The notes below the pieces were generated by a model. That model was given only the letters and a program-made list of their open reading frames with translations, was not told the DNA's origin and did no database searches. This document shows positions 29,432 through 40,305 of a stretch of 64,000 nt of DNA, one piece after another. This stretch comes from Curvularia sp. ZM96. Lineage: Eukaryota; Ascomycota; Dothideomycetes; Pleosporales; Pleosporaceae. Made by a program: the position numbers and the translations under genes. Positions within the stretch are counted from its first letter, which is position 1. The number at the start of each line of letters is the position of its first letter. The stretch spans positions 3,286,001-3,350,000 of the forward strand of contig JAJGBQ010000001.1 of NCBI GenBank assembly GCA_022457065.1, given 5' to 3'.

Positions 29432-32400
29432 TACCTTTGACTTCCGTGACGAAGATGGCGATACACAAGCTGATAACGACACTAAGAATCAGCCAGGGGT
29501 TGCGGCGTGCTTTGCGTATCGGATCCGCTTGCAGGATACTGAGCCGTTTATTGCGGACGGAAAGGATATTGCCCCACTGAAGAATGACGAGAGTAACGAA
29601 GTATACGCTTTGCCCGACGGTGTTGAAGTAGGTGAGCTCTGCCTGGCTGTGTCCGTAGAAACCATCTGAGTACTTTTCAAACGCGAAGAAAAGCGCTGAT
29701 GCAGGTATCTTGGCATGGCGCCACAAGTAAAGGAAGAACATAGAGTGGGCACAGACGGTTTCCATGACTCCAATGAACAAATATGACTGGGTGTAAATCT
29801 TGAAGTTGATCAGATGGTCGCGTTTTGTATCTCTCGGGGGAAGGGAGAGCAAATCAAACTCCTCGTGTTCCATTATGAGGGCAAGGGAGCAGAACAGATC
29901 CGTGAAGACGCAGATAATGATCATCAGGAAAGAGCTCAAGGGTAGAGGGACACCAAAGAAGACATTCAAGATGACTGGCCATATCTCGGACCATGACCCA
30001 GCAGGGAGGAGATAACTGCATCAATCAGTTAGAAATCCATTCCCCAACGAAGAGTATGCACTTACCCAATGACCTTTTGCAAGTTTTGGAATACGAGTCG
30101 TCCCAATCGGATGCCGTCAATGATGGATGAAAACTTGTCTAGTAGGACAAGATCCGAAGCTTCGAGAGCAACATCGGAACCAGTCACGATAGCGATGCCA
30201 ACATCGCTGGCACGCAGAGCCGGCGCATCGTTGACGCCATCGCCGGTTACGGCTACCACATTTTGGCGCGCTTTGAGCTCGTTCACAATACGAAGTTTCT
30301 GTTCCGGGGTTGTACGCCCAAAAACAATCTCTTCATACTGGCACACCATATCCCACCCCGCTGCACTCAGCTGGCCAAGTTGTGTGCCTTCCAGAAGCAG
30401 AGATTTGTTGCTTATATCTGTAGATATAGTGTCTTTCGCTAGCGTGTCTCCAGCTTCCGTGTTGTTTAGAATGTCTGTTATTGTGTCCGGGTCTCTATCA
30501 CTGGAGAAGATGCCAATGCGCCGGGCAATCGCGGCGCCCGTAAGACCAAAGTCGCCCGTAACCATGAAGAATCTGATACCAGCCCGACGACATGTTGCGA
30601 CGGTCTCAGCTGACTCTGGGCGAGGGGGATCGAGTATTCCGAGAATGCCGATAATGGTAAGGTCCGTCAAAGCGCACTCGGCAATCTCGTCTGAGAAAGC
30701 ATTGGAGCGCAAAGATGCGACTGGCTTGTATCGTCGCTGGCAAAGCATAATGACGCGTTCTGCATTGCGCGAGAGCTTTTCTTGCGCCTGCGATAATAGG
30801 CGTTGAGCCTCGCTGTCCAGTGGTTTAACCTTGTTTTCATGGAATGACAACCAGGAGGTACATTTTGGTAGCAACACGTCAGGAGCACCTTTGACGAATA
30901 CCAGGAATTCCGGCGACTCAAGCTTCTCAGACTCCCCTCCTTCGTAATGCAGAGAGAGCATCCATTTGTTTTTCGAATTGAATGGAATCGCGAAAGCTCG
31001 GGGAAAGACATCCTGAACGGAACGTCCTGGCCTAGCGCTTTCTGCAAAACGCAGCACAGCTCCGTCGGTGGCATTACCTTGGATCGCTCGCTCACTCACG
31101 GGTAGCTGAATGGTTGTAGGATCAAACATCGCGTCGTTGCATAGGATGGCAGCCTTGTGTAATTCCTGCAAAGCCCGAGGGCACTGTTCGGAGGCTAGTT
31201 GAGGCATAAGTTCATCCGCGGGCTTCAGCTCGTCGAGGAACCCGACCGAAGTAACAGTCATCTTGTTCTCGGTCAGTGTACCGGTCTTGTCGGAGCAAAT
31301 GACATTGACACATCCGAGAGTCTCGACAGTAGATAGTCCCTTGGGTAGGACGCTAGCACTCTTCATACGCCGCGCGACCATCATGAGCGTCAAGGCCACC
31401 CCAATGGGCATGCCCTCAGGGATGAATGCCACCACGCAACCCATGATGTTATTCAAAATGGCAATTACCGGCATGAAGCCTTTGTGCTTAACTCGTAACC
31501 ACCCAACCCATACAAGCAATAACCTATGTAACATCAGCTTTGTTCGGCAGATGTATCGTTCGTGAAACTTACAGCAGTGCTAGGAGTATCGTTAGACACA
31601 CAATAATGCGGACGAAGCGACTAATCTCCCGTTGAATGAGAGTGGGCTCGTCATCGACTCCAGAAGTTGCCTGAGCAATGCGACCCATGACGGAGTTCTT
31701 TCCAGTCAACACAACGATACCAACAGCACTGCCATTGACAACCATGGTTCCCATGAAGGCGATGTTGCGTGACTCAAGAAAGTTTTGGTCTGTTGAGACA
31801 AGGGCACCCTCGATCTCCTCAGCCTCACCAGTTATCATTGAACGGTCGAAACGTATATCACCCGAAGAGGACAATAGACGGATGTCGGCAGGGACTTTGT
31901 TGCCAATAGAGATGCGAACGATATCGCCCGCTACGAGATCGGAGGAAGGAATCTTAACGAATGAGCCGTCGCGAAGAGCCAATGCATCGGAGGGAAGTAG
32001 GTCTAGGATAGACTTCATTGTTCGTTTTGTGGACCAGTCTTGGAAGGCGGAGAAGCAGGCCTGGAGGATGATGACGATGAGCACCAAGATAGCCAGACCT
32101 AGGTTGTATGCAGCAGGGTTAGGGTCTCCTAGGGGCCTCCAACAGATGAAGAAGATGATGACTCCAATCCACAGGACTGAGCAGAAGCCTCCGAACACGT
32201 ACCAGAAAAGCTTCCGCCATATGTGCTCGGGCTGGCTAGGAATCGCGTTTTTGCCATCGCGTTGAAGTCGCGTTGCAGCTGCCTCTTTGCTGAGACCCTG
32301 CTCCTGGAAAACGTTGAACTTGTTGCAGACACTCTGCGCACTCAGTGTATGGTAATCGAGCTGCTCAAAGTAGTCTCGGTTCTCGTTGTGGGTGTCTTTG

Positions 32401-32714
32401 GTATCTTTCGAGGGTGGATCTCTTGCTTTGGCCTGAGTCTCGGTCACTTGGATGGAAAGTGTACGGAACTCGATAGGGATGCCAGACACGGACTGGGTAC
32501 GACTTCGAACGCTTGAGATCGAGCTTCTGCTGTGGCTCCGTGAGTGGCGGCGAGAGGCTGCACCGGCACCACGCGAACGGCCCCGCTCAAGATGGTTGAC
32601 ATCATCCCAAACGATGTGAGGTGTTTTGGTTTGTTTCTCTACATCGCTGATACCTCTGGTAGCTCTGGCCTGGTCGTGCTCGTCAGTGACGTCGTCGTTG
32701 TTGCCGGACTCCAT

Positions 32715-34914
32715 GGCCAAGGATGCGCTAGGGATCGAATCAATGATACAAGTTGGCAATGCACACCAAATTAGAGGCGATTTTGAGGGGGAATGAATAA
32801 GGGATGAGCAGTGTAGGCTTGGAGTAATGCCTTATGATAGTCACACACACGCACATACACGGCAAATATCAAGAGCCGACAGATTAAGCTCGCGGGCCAG
32901 ACAGATGACAAGCGCGAAAAAGCTTGATCTTACCAAAGCGGCTCGTAATATCAATCGAAATCCACTCGGAGTTGTGTTTGACACAACGTGTGGTCCAAGT
33001 CTCCCGCGGCTAGCCTGGGGCTTATCCTACCAGACGAGGGGGTAGGAAAATGCCTCATAATACACCGCTGAACACCACACTTCCTCAGCAAAAAGGATGC
33101 AAACCACTCCAGATTCATCGCTAGAACCGGGATTATGTCGGCCTAGAGTCTTTCAGAGCCCGGCTGGTGAGAGGTCTCGTACGTAACGTGAGGGATATAT
33201 CGCTCACGAACCACGTGCACGCTGTAACGCGATAGGTGAACGGGTAACGCAGGGGGTAGAGATGTCGAGCCGCAATCGTATGAGAGATCAAACTGAGAGT
33301 TGTCGAGACCAATTGCTGAAAAACGAAATGAGGTCAAAGACTTAGTGCGAGCTATCCTTTAACGATTTACTGGTACATAAATGTCTCAGGCTAAATCACG
33401 TGTTATCTATTTCAAGATACCAGGGGATCTGGCTTACTTCGAGGCGAGTGCCTGCATAAAGGGTCTTTCATAAGCCTTGATAGGCTAGAAGACTGGCAGA
33501 TGTATGTCCGAGTGTATTTCATATTGACCCCTTCTAAGCTTTAGGAGTTGCCCAAGGATTTTTTCCATGTTGTGATAGGTTGAACGCCATTTTTAGGGAC
33601 TTGGATGGGTTATTAGTGCGGTACACGAAACCTAGATGGTGCTAGCTCATCTGCAATCTTACCTCGACATGTAGAACCCTGTCTTGAGTTCTCTGTGTGA
33701 TCCTCTGTGATCATAAACCTGGACAAAGAGGGCAAAATTAATCCAGTCACGACGTGGGATTTGATGAAGAATCGATTTTAGGGCAGAATGAAAACATTTA
33801 GTGAGGGCGCTGACTGCTGCAAAAAGATACCGGGATACAGATCAATCTCGTAACTGCAAGGGACGCGTGGTCCTCCCGAGCGAACGCTTATGTAAAAGTA
33901 GAGGGCTGTTCAGTAGATGCAGTATATGGTGAGGTTGTGTATGCGGCATGGAAAATGGCCGTAAATCGTTGGAAATGTCGTGAAAGCCGAAAGGTGGCAC
34001 AAGGTGGTAGGCCTGTCGCACATGTGCTTCGCCGAACATGTACATGAAACGTGTTGATTGAACATCAGTCAAGACGCGCGCAACTACTTTACCTTTTCTA
34101 TCGTGGCGACGGTGGGATGAAGGCGCATTGTTGTTGCTAGCGAGAGAACGATGCAAAAGGTGTGGCGCATAGGCGCTCAGTGGGCAGGCCTTGGCGTTGG
34201 TGGTGATCGAGGGCGGATCCGTGGACAACTAAATCAAGCTGCCTTGTCGCCTCAGATCACCAGGATTCCCTGTGTCGATCGCTTTGCTTTGCACTGATCT
34301 CTTTGGAGAACCGAAACATTTTGCCCACCAGATCTCACAGCGGAATCTGGAAATCACGTATTGAGAGCTGGAGTTTTCCGTTGCCCACCACAGAGATGAT
34401 CAAGGAGAAAGGTCTCTCTTCGCACTGTTTGTCAAAACCATGTGCATATGTCCTCGTCAGACGCAATGCATTGCGCTTGGTAATGACTGCCGTCAGATCG
34501 GTAGTTCAAGGTTCCGTCGCCTGCGCTACGTCTCGAGTGTCGTTGGAAAGTTTCGCTTGACCTCCGAAACAACCGTACGTTTGGAGAGCACGCACGGAGT
34601 AGGTCTTGTCACCCAAAAAGCACGAAAGCGTGTGCCCCGCAGTCTCAAGTCGTATGCAAAGTGCCATGTAGCAAGGATCAAGTGTGCTATGTTTGGTTAC
34701 AAAAACACATTTCAAGGACCGCCTAGGCCAATCACAGTTCGTGGGTGCACGCAGATGCCGAAACGTTCACCTACCTGGACGCGTCTCTTGTTCCTTGGCC
34801 TTGCGCTGTTATATACATCGGAATAGCACTATCCGATTGAGGCCTGGTACCTGGGATACTTTCCATTTCATTGTCTCTTTAATCCCCACCATTGTACTGT
34901 TTCCATGCACGGCC
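32715..34914. other. Gene-free stretch, 2.2 kb
   Basis: Upstream of the ATPase gene and of the Ser/Thr-rich membrane protein. Small open frames (33842-34228, 34440-34826) show no domain or codon character. I see no transposon ends or RNA gene. Confidence 0.5.
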
Positions 34915-36297
34915 ATGGCTACAGTAAGCAGACACGATGATAAATCACCAGTGCTGGCACGTCGTCTCAGGAACATAGCAATGAACACGGCTGCTGCCAG
35001 GGCTAGGCGGCAGCAAGAGACAAGCAACGGGGTGGATTATATCCAACAAAGACATGTCCAAACAGACATGCGGGACACGAATTCGCAAGTCAATATGCCA
35101 CGGGATAACACACAGCCAACACCTTCGTCGCGCCTCTCCAGCCAACCACTGGTCAAGGAACGAGTATACACACCGCGCACCGATGCGCAATCACCGTCGA
35201 TCGAGAAGGCGCTCGGGAAACCACTGGCCACCACGGATGGCAAGGAAGATGCGCAAACTCTTCCGGGAGTCAACCAAGCCGATCCTGGCATGATATCCAA
35301 CTCTAGGCCAGGAGTCAATCAAGCCGATCCTGGCATGATATCCAATCCCATGCCAGGAAAGAACCAACCCCAACCGTCAATTGATATTGCGACAGCCGCG
35401 TTACTTTTCCCGGATGGCCAGACATCGACACCGTGCAAGACTATGACAACGTATCTGATAATGACAAAGACGCGTGCAGACCCGGCATCGACTACATCTA
35501 GCTCTGGAATGAATACTAGTTTTGCGTGGCCTACACCGACTACCTCCCGTGTTGTCCCTACAGTGTCTTCAGCTCCAAGCCTCGCGCCAATACCGTCGTT
35601 CAGTACGTTTATTCTCTTTTCGCGATCGGAGGACATTAAGGAGCAAGTGACAACAACGATATCGTCTTCTCAAAGCGTCAACACACCGTTCGGCCTAACC
35701 AACTCGCCGACACTGACAGCCGTTCCTGTGCCTTCCACTCGACCTACGTCTTCGAACATTGCTAGTTCTGCGGTTGGCGGTTCGAGCACGGGGCTGAGTC
35801 CACTGTCAAGATCTTTGTTCGTTCTCTTTGGTGTTCTAGGTATGTAATGCTGGCGTCCCTGTCATGAATTTGTTTTTTACTGCTTAGAGACATGCTAATC
35901 AGCGCAAAGGGGCCATCACCATGCTCATCGCAGTGGCTGTGTTTTACATGGCGAGAAGAACAAGAAAGCGACAAGAACAAGCAAACCGATATGTAGAAGA
36001 CGTCCCTTTCGAAGGCAGCAAAGGTGTCTACGATTACGGAAGCAAACCACGCATGTCAGAGGACACGATGCACGGCCTCCCGCCATTCTTAACAGAAAGC
36101 GAACGAAATATTGTGCGTCGAGCGGCTACGCAAGACGGACAGCCAGAAGTAAGTCGACACGCGGAGTTTGAGTTACAACAATATCTAACCAGAGTTTTCT
36201 TTAGGCCCATATCACGGCCCCTGGTGCACGCCTCCACGACGCTATTAGTTCTTTCATTGCTAAATCGCGGCGCTTGACATACAAAATATCTCCTTGA
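34915..36297 (+). CDS. Ser/Thr-rich single-pass membrane protein, 418 aa
   Basis: Exons 34915-35839, 35910-36148 and 36205-36297. The introns (70 and 56 bp) have GTATGT and GTAAGT donors. The first two exons join inside one hydrophobic segment (LFVLFGVLGAIGAITMLIAV), followed by ARRTRKRQ, so the C-terminal part is cytosolic. The long N-terminal part is rich in Ser, Thr and Pro and holds two 15-residue tandem repeats, PGVNQADPGMISNSR and PGVNQADPGMISNPM. The ATG at 34915 (GCCATGGCT) has the best start context. The open frame extends upstream to 34684 but that part looks like leader. No cleavable signal peptide is visible, which is odd for a protein with this layout. The family is not recognised. 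A wall-sensor-like role is possible only by shape. Confidence 0.65.
35263..35352 (+). repeat. 45-bp in-frame tandem repeat, two copies
   Basis: 35263-35307 and 35308-35352 are near-identical and encode 15 residues each. A third partial unit (PGKNQ) follows. Confidence 0.85.
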
Positions 36298-37184
36298 AGT
36301 AAACCAATGGTAATCAGCATAATAATCACAATTGGATGCGGGACGCCATTAGTCATCGGCGCAGCCGTAACTCATGTTACCTTTCCTATACGCACTTCCT
36401 AGCTCTTTGTAAATATGGCTTAATTCAAATTTGTACATATATATGCCCGGTGCGACGTGTCGAGGTGAGGGATGGGCTGCCGAGGCTGCGGTTTCACAGA
36501 AGGTGGCAGCAAGGAGTACAGACAGAGAAGATCCCGTAGGTTTAATGTAAGCATCGCTGGCGATAGCCTCGGAATGTATAGAAATATGTTAGAAATAATA
36601 GCTAGTTGTTTAGAACCCGTGGAGTTTACTGTGGCTTCCTTGCTTCATCTCAACCGCCCCCACCCTTGGTCGGCAGGGCAGGCGCATGGCGCTTCCAAAC
36701 TACCACAAACAGTAAGAGTTGGCAAAGCGCAGTGTGATCCGTCGAACACGGCACTAATTGCCACTAAGCCATGTCTGCCAGACTAGCTGCTAATAGACTG
36801 TGAGGCTACGCCGCAAGCTAAATTAGAAGCCGTTGTGTCGGTGCAAAAGGCAAAACGGGGGGGCTAAAAGGTGTTGGCTGTTTCTGATTGCGCGCGGTGG
36901 GGCGTGCGCGGGTGAGCCAGGTTGGGGGCGTCGCGGCTAGGTATGGGCGTGGATGCGGGCACGGGGGGTGTAAGCCGACTTGGCGCGTGGGCTGAGTTGG
37001 CGTGGCGTGATAGGATGGTTGCGACACGTGGTTGGAGATGAGCAGGACAAAGTTGAAGAATCCATGTTCATGACGAGTGTTTGTGCTGTCGTTGGAGTGT
37101 CGAAATGCCCAATATCGTTGTACATACGCTGCTTTACTGGGAGAACCCTGCTCATCTGAAAGCAATATCGGGATAAAGTCCGTC
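36298..37184. other. Intergenic region between converging genes
   Basis: About 0.9 kb including GC-rich, G-rich DNA at 36850-36990. No gene is seen. Confidence 0.5.
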
Positions 37185-38392
37185 TTACCGTCTTGTCATG
37201 TTGGACCTATAAACATGCAGATATACAACCTCCTCTCCGGCTTCGACGTCACCGGGAAGCGGAAAGTCGAGTTTGGTAGTCTCAACGAAAGCGGCATCTT
37301 TCATAAGACTGAAGAAGACGTGCTCGCTGGAATGACGCATTTTCATGGCAATGGCGACGACTACGTCTGGGTTCAGATTGGCTAGGCGGGACAAGGTGTT
37401 TACCAGTGCTGGGCTGTGGCATCGTAATGGTCAGAGATGTATGTTGCAAAAGTCTATGCGACAGTGATGCGCAATGGAGATGTCGTACCTGCTGTCTGAG
37501 TTATATGTACAATCAGCGGCGATGACGAGACTGATGGGAGATGAGATTTTGTGTACTTGGTCGGGCAGTTCTGCATCCCAGTCAAGTTGGAGAAATCGAA
37601 GAGAAGCGCCTGATGCTGTGGATGCTTGATCAATATTGCGTTGAACAATCTCTCTGGCTTCGGGGAGATCGGTCAAGAGCACGGTGGCATTGGGTATAGT
37701 CTGGGCGAGGGCAATGCCAACAATGCCGCAGCCGGTTCCTAGTTCGAGGACGGTCATGTGAGAGACTGAATTGGAAGACGATAGAGCCTTGGACAATACA
37801 GTGTCGGGGTGTGCCAAGTCTGGTATTTTGCAGGACAGTGTAATGCCAGCATCCCTGGGTGAGCCTCAGTACTGAAGTCAAAAAGCCAAGAGGGAAATCA
37901 GAGTAGGTACCAGAGATGTCTTGCAATACTCTCGCCAGTTTCCTCCCAGATGCAAAGATTAGAGCCGTCTGACAATTTGAAACGTCTTTCGGCCAGCTTG
38001 GGAGCTTCTTTGTTCAAGGTGAAAGTTGGACTCGAGGCGGATACCACGCCTCGGGCATCCTCTTCAGCGAGGGCAGAATAGTCGTCATAGGCGGTTTTGG
38101 GCTCTGTGCCAATTCTCAGGCGCAATGGAGAAGACGGTAGGGCATGGTGCTTGGGCAAGGGAATAACTATGGGCAGACTTCGCATGCCGCTTCGCCATTG
38201 CACCGTGGTCCAGACTAGCACATGTTCGTCGACAGGGGTGCACAGTAGCAGCTGGGCGGAGAGTTGCACGTCATGGGGAAGAAAGGAGTCGCCCAGGTCC
38301 GAAGTGATTGTGATGAGGCAGGCGACGTCCTTTTTCTGTGCGTTCTTTGCAGCGACTATGCGTGGGGTTTTGAGGAAGCGAATGTATCGCAT
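37185..38392 (-). CDS. METTL21-type protein-lysine methyltransferase family protein, 358 aa
   Basis: Exons 38392-37911, 37854-37489 and 37413-37185, with introns of 56 and 75 bp. The middle holds the SAM-binding motif HMTVLELGTGCGIVGIALAQ, then LLTDLPEA (acidic residue after strand 2), LRFLQLDWD and VIAADCTYNSDSSPAL. These are marks of the Methyltransf_16 family, which methylates Lys on ribosomal, elongation or chaperone proteins. The N-terminal 130 residues have no recognised domain. The second acceptor was chosen at CCACAG because it restores DSSPALVNTLSRL, typical of the family. A (GAA)7 run lies just upstream of the ATG. The substrate is unknown. Confidence 0.85.
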
Positions 38393-38405
38393 AGTGCTGG
38401 AGTAG

Positions 38406-38427
38406 GAAGAAGAAGAAGAAGAAGAAG
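38406..38427 (+). repeat. (GAA)7 microsatellite in the methyltransferase leader
   Basis: Seven GAA units 14 bp upstream of the minus-strand ATG. On that strand it is a CTT tract, the pyrimidine-rich kind common in fungal leaders. Confidence 0.8.
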
Positions 38428-38685
38428 GGAAAAAAAGTTAGTCGGATCGGAAGAGTGTGGGGGGCTGGGTGTGGGGTGGGCTTGCATGTAGCAGGTACGT
38501 CGGTCTCGCCCTTCCCGGATTCCAGCCCAGCGCTGCATGCATTCACTTCTCAACACCCAACGCCGCCATCGTCGTCACCCAACCCCAGCCTGCCCGTGGC
38601 TGCAACCAACACTGCCTGGACACACTCCAGGCCGTGAATGCGCCGTCGCCGTCGCCTCGCCCCTGTCAGCATCATCGTCATCACC

Positions 38686-40131
38686 ATGTATCGGCGCAGC
38701 GACCCCCGGTGGAACCGCACGCTGCAGCACATTACAGAGAATCTCGAGCACGCAAATGACACGGCCCAAGAGAACATCTACGGATTCACCCAGCGCTACA
38801 TCGACCCCTGCTTCTCCTCAATCACTCAATGCTTCAACGCCTGCACCGCGCCCTGCTTCCCACAGCACAGCGACCGCCGCCGCCATCGGGGGCGCGCTCG
38901 CGGCCGGGCCGAGCCCAGCTTCGACTTCTACGACGATTGGGAGGACGACGAGAGCGATGGCCTGTTGGGCTGGGGCAGCGATAATCTCGAGCGCTTTCTG
39001 GGAGCCTCGGCCAACTATGGCGCAACCGCTCAGCCTGGCCGCCAGCGCGCAATGAGCTACGGCCAGCGCAATCGAGATGCGCGATACAACACGCCCCGAC
39101 GAAAGAGTGGGACGCTGCCGCGGGACGGCGCCCAGGACCCCACTCTGATCCCCAGTTCATCCTACTTTGGCTTCCTCGGAAGACTGCCTTTCAACATTGG
39201 CGGCAAAGGCCTGCGCTACAAGCCCTCTGCTGCAGACCTGATTGAGCATCCCGGGGCATCGCGCAGAAGTCTCGACGAGGAGCAGCCATTGATAGACGAC
39301 AGCGATGACGACGACGACGGTCCAGAGCGCAAGGGCCATCGCAGGCAGAGGAGCGACACGCATACATCAGGCCACACGACCGACTCGTTGAGTTCCCGAG
39401 GTGACATCTTCCCTAGCGAAGACGAGCTGGAAGACGCAGTGCCGCTCGACGACGAGTTCACCGTGGCGCTCGAGCGGCGTACCACCAGCCAGTGGAACGA
39501 GGATGGTGCCAGCAGCAACAAGTCACGATCCACCAAGAGCAAACGGCCCTCAGCATCCCGCCTGTCGACGCGCACAACTCAGCGCTCTTCACCCTCGGCG
39601 ACCACGGACGAGATTCCTACCCTTGCCGACCTGCACGCAGAAGAGGAGCGTCTCCGCCTGCAAGAAGAGAAAGAAGTCGACCGTAAACGCTACGAAGCCC
39701 GTCACCTAGCTGTAAAACGCGGCTTAGCTGTAGATTCTGCTGATGCTTCGCCGCCGAACAAAGAGGCAAATCCCAACACATCCATGTCACCGTCCTCTTC
39801 TTCCGCCCAGATGGCTGCTCTACCATCTGCTCTGTCACCCTTGGCGCTCGCCCCGAGAACCAATGCTAGCCAGGACCAACTACATCGCTCAGACACTATC
39901 CCCTCTCCAAGCCTCGTAGACGCACAGACAATGCCGGATAGCGGTGCCTTTTATGTTAATGACAGTGATTATAGCAGCAATGTCGTCACGCCACAGCGCC
40001 CTCTTTCGCTGAGGAGCAAGCAGAGAGACGATACACATAGTGGAAGTCAACAGCAAGAGAATCCAGGCGACGAGGAGCAAGGGCCAGGCGAGTTTGTTCC
40101 CGCGAAGCTGCCGCATTTTGGGTCGGGGTAG
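38686..40131 (+). CDS. Uncharacterised acidic, low-complexity fungal protein, 481 aa
   Basis: A single exon. The ATG at 38686 (TCACCATGT) has a better context than the upstream in-frame ATG at 38638, whose first residues are a run of Arg. The N-terminus (MYRRSDPRWNRTLQHITENL ... YIDPCFSSITQCFNACTAPC) is compact and Cys-containing and looks conserved. After it come Arg-rich and Asp-rich stretches (DDSDDDDDGPE), a Ser-rich region with basic clusters, and a charged helical segment (LHAEEERLRLQEEKEVDRKR). No enzyme motif, signal peptide or membrane helix is present. I do not recognise a named family. The disordered, phosphosite-rich composition suggests a regulated scaffold, which is only a guess. 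Confidence 0.7.
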   Translation: MYRRSDPRWNRTLQHITENLEHANDTAQENIYGFTQRYIDPCFSSITQCFNACTAPCFPQHSDRRRHRGRARGRAEPSFDFYDDWEDDESDGLLGWGSDNLERFLGASANYGATAQPGRQRAMSYGQRNRDARYNTPRRKSGTLPRDGAQDPTLIPSSSYFGFLGRLPFNIGGKGLRYKPSAADLIEHPGASRRSLDEEQPLIDDSDDDDDGPERKGHRRQRSDTHTSGHTTDSLSSRGDIFPSEDELEDAVPLDDEFTVALERRTTSQWNEDGASSNKSRSTKSKRPSASRLSTRTTQRSSPSATTDEIPTLADLHAEEERLRLQEEKEVDRKRYEARHLAVKRGLAVDSADASPPNKEANPNTSMSPSSSSAQMAALPSALSPLALAPRTNASQDQLHRSDTIPSPSLVDAQTMPDSGAFYVNDSDYSSNVVTPQRPLSLRSKQRDDTHSGSQQQENPGDEEQGPGEFVPAKLPHFGSG

Positions 40132-40305
40132 GCTTCATCTTCTGCTCGTCCCCGCATGAAGTAATGACGCGCACGTAATTATGCAGTATGTAGTATTAGT
40201 AGCCAGCACGAATATCACTAGTATGACTATCATTTCCCAAGCAACCAGGAACGGCATTGCATCTTGCTCTGATCCTAGTATATAGCCAACGAACAAGAAT
40301 TACTA

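Larger units (their letters stand above)
27434..32714 (-). pseudogene. P-type cation-transporting ATPase (P2C/Na,K-ATPase-like) split by a transposon
   Basis: Exon 1 is 32714-31573, exon 2 is 31523-30066, and exon 3 runs from 30015 to 29432, where transposon 2 interrupts it. The rest of exon 3 is at 27582-27434. Introns are 48 and 50 bp. Across the gap the frame is perfect once one TA copy is counted, giving 1110 codons. Motifs: Ser/Arg-rich N-terminal tail, TGEA in the actuator domain (usually TGES), PEGMP in helix 4, the phosphorylated Asp in CSDKTGTLTENK (about residue 459), KGAPD in the nucleotide domain, and TGDGVNDAPALRASDVGIA. It would pump cations across a membrane using ATP. The insertion cuts off the last 49 residues, including the last helix (EFWVLPIPLALGILVMDEM). 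Translation into the element would add 39 unrelated residues. The truncated product might still be made. Confidence 0.9.

Noticed and set aside
34684..34914. Upstream extension of the Ser/Thr-rich membrane protein
   Set aside because: The extra residues have no signal peptide or conserved look, and the ATG at 34915 has a much better context.
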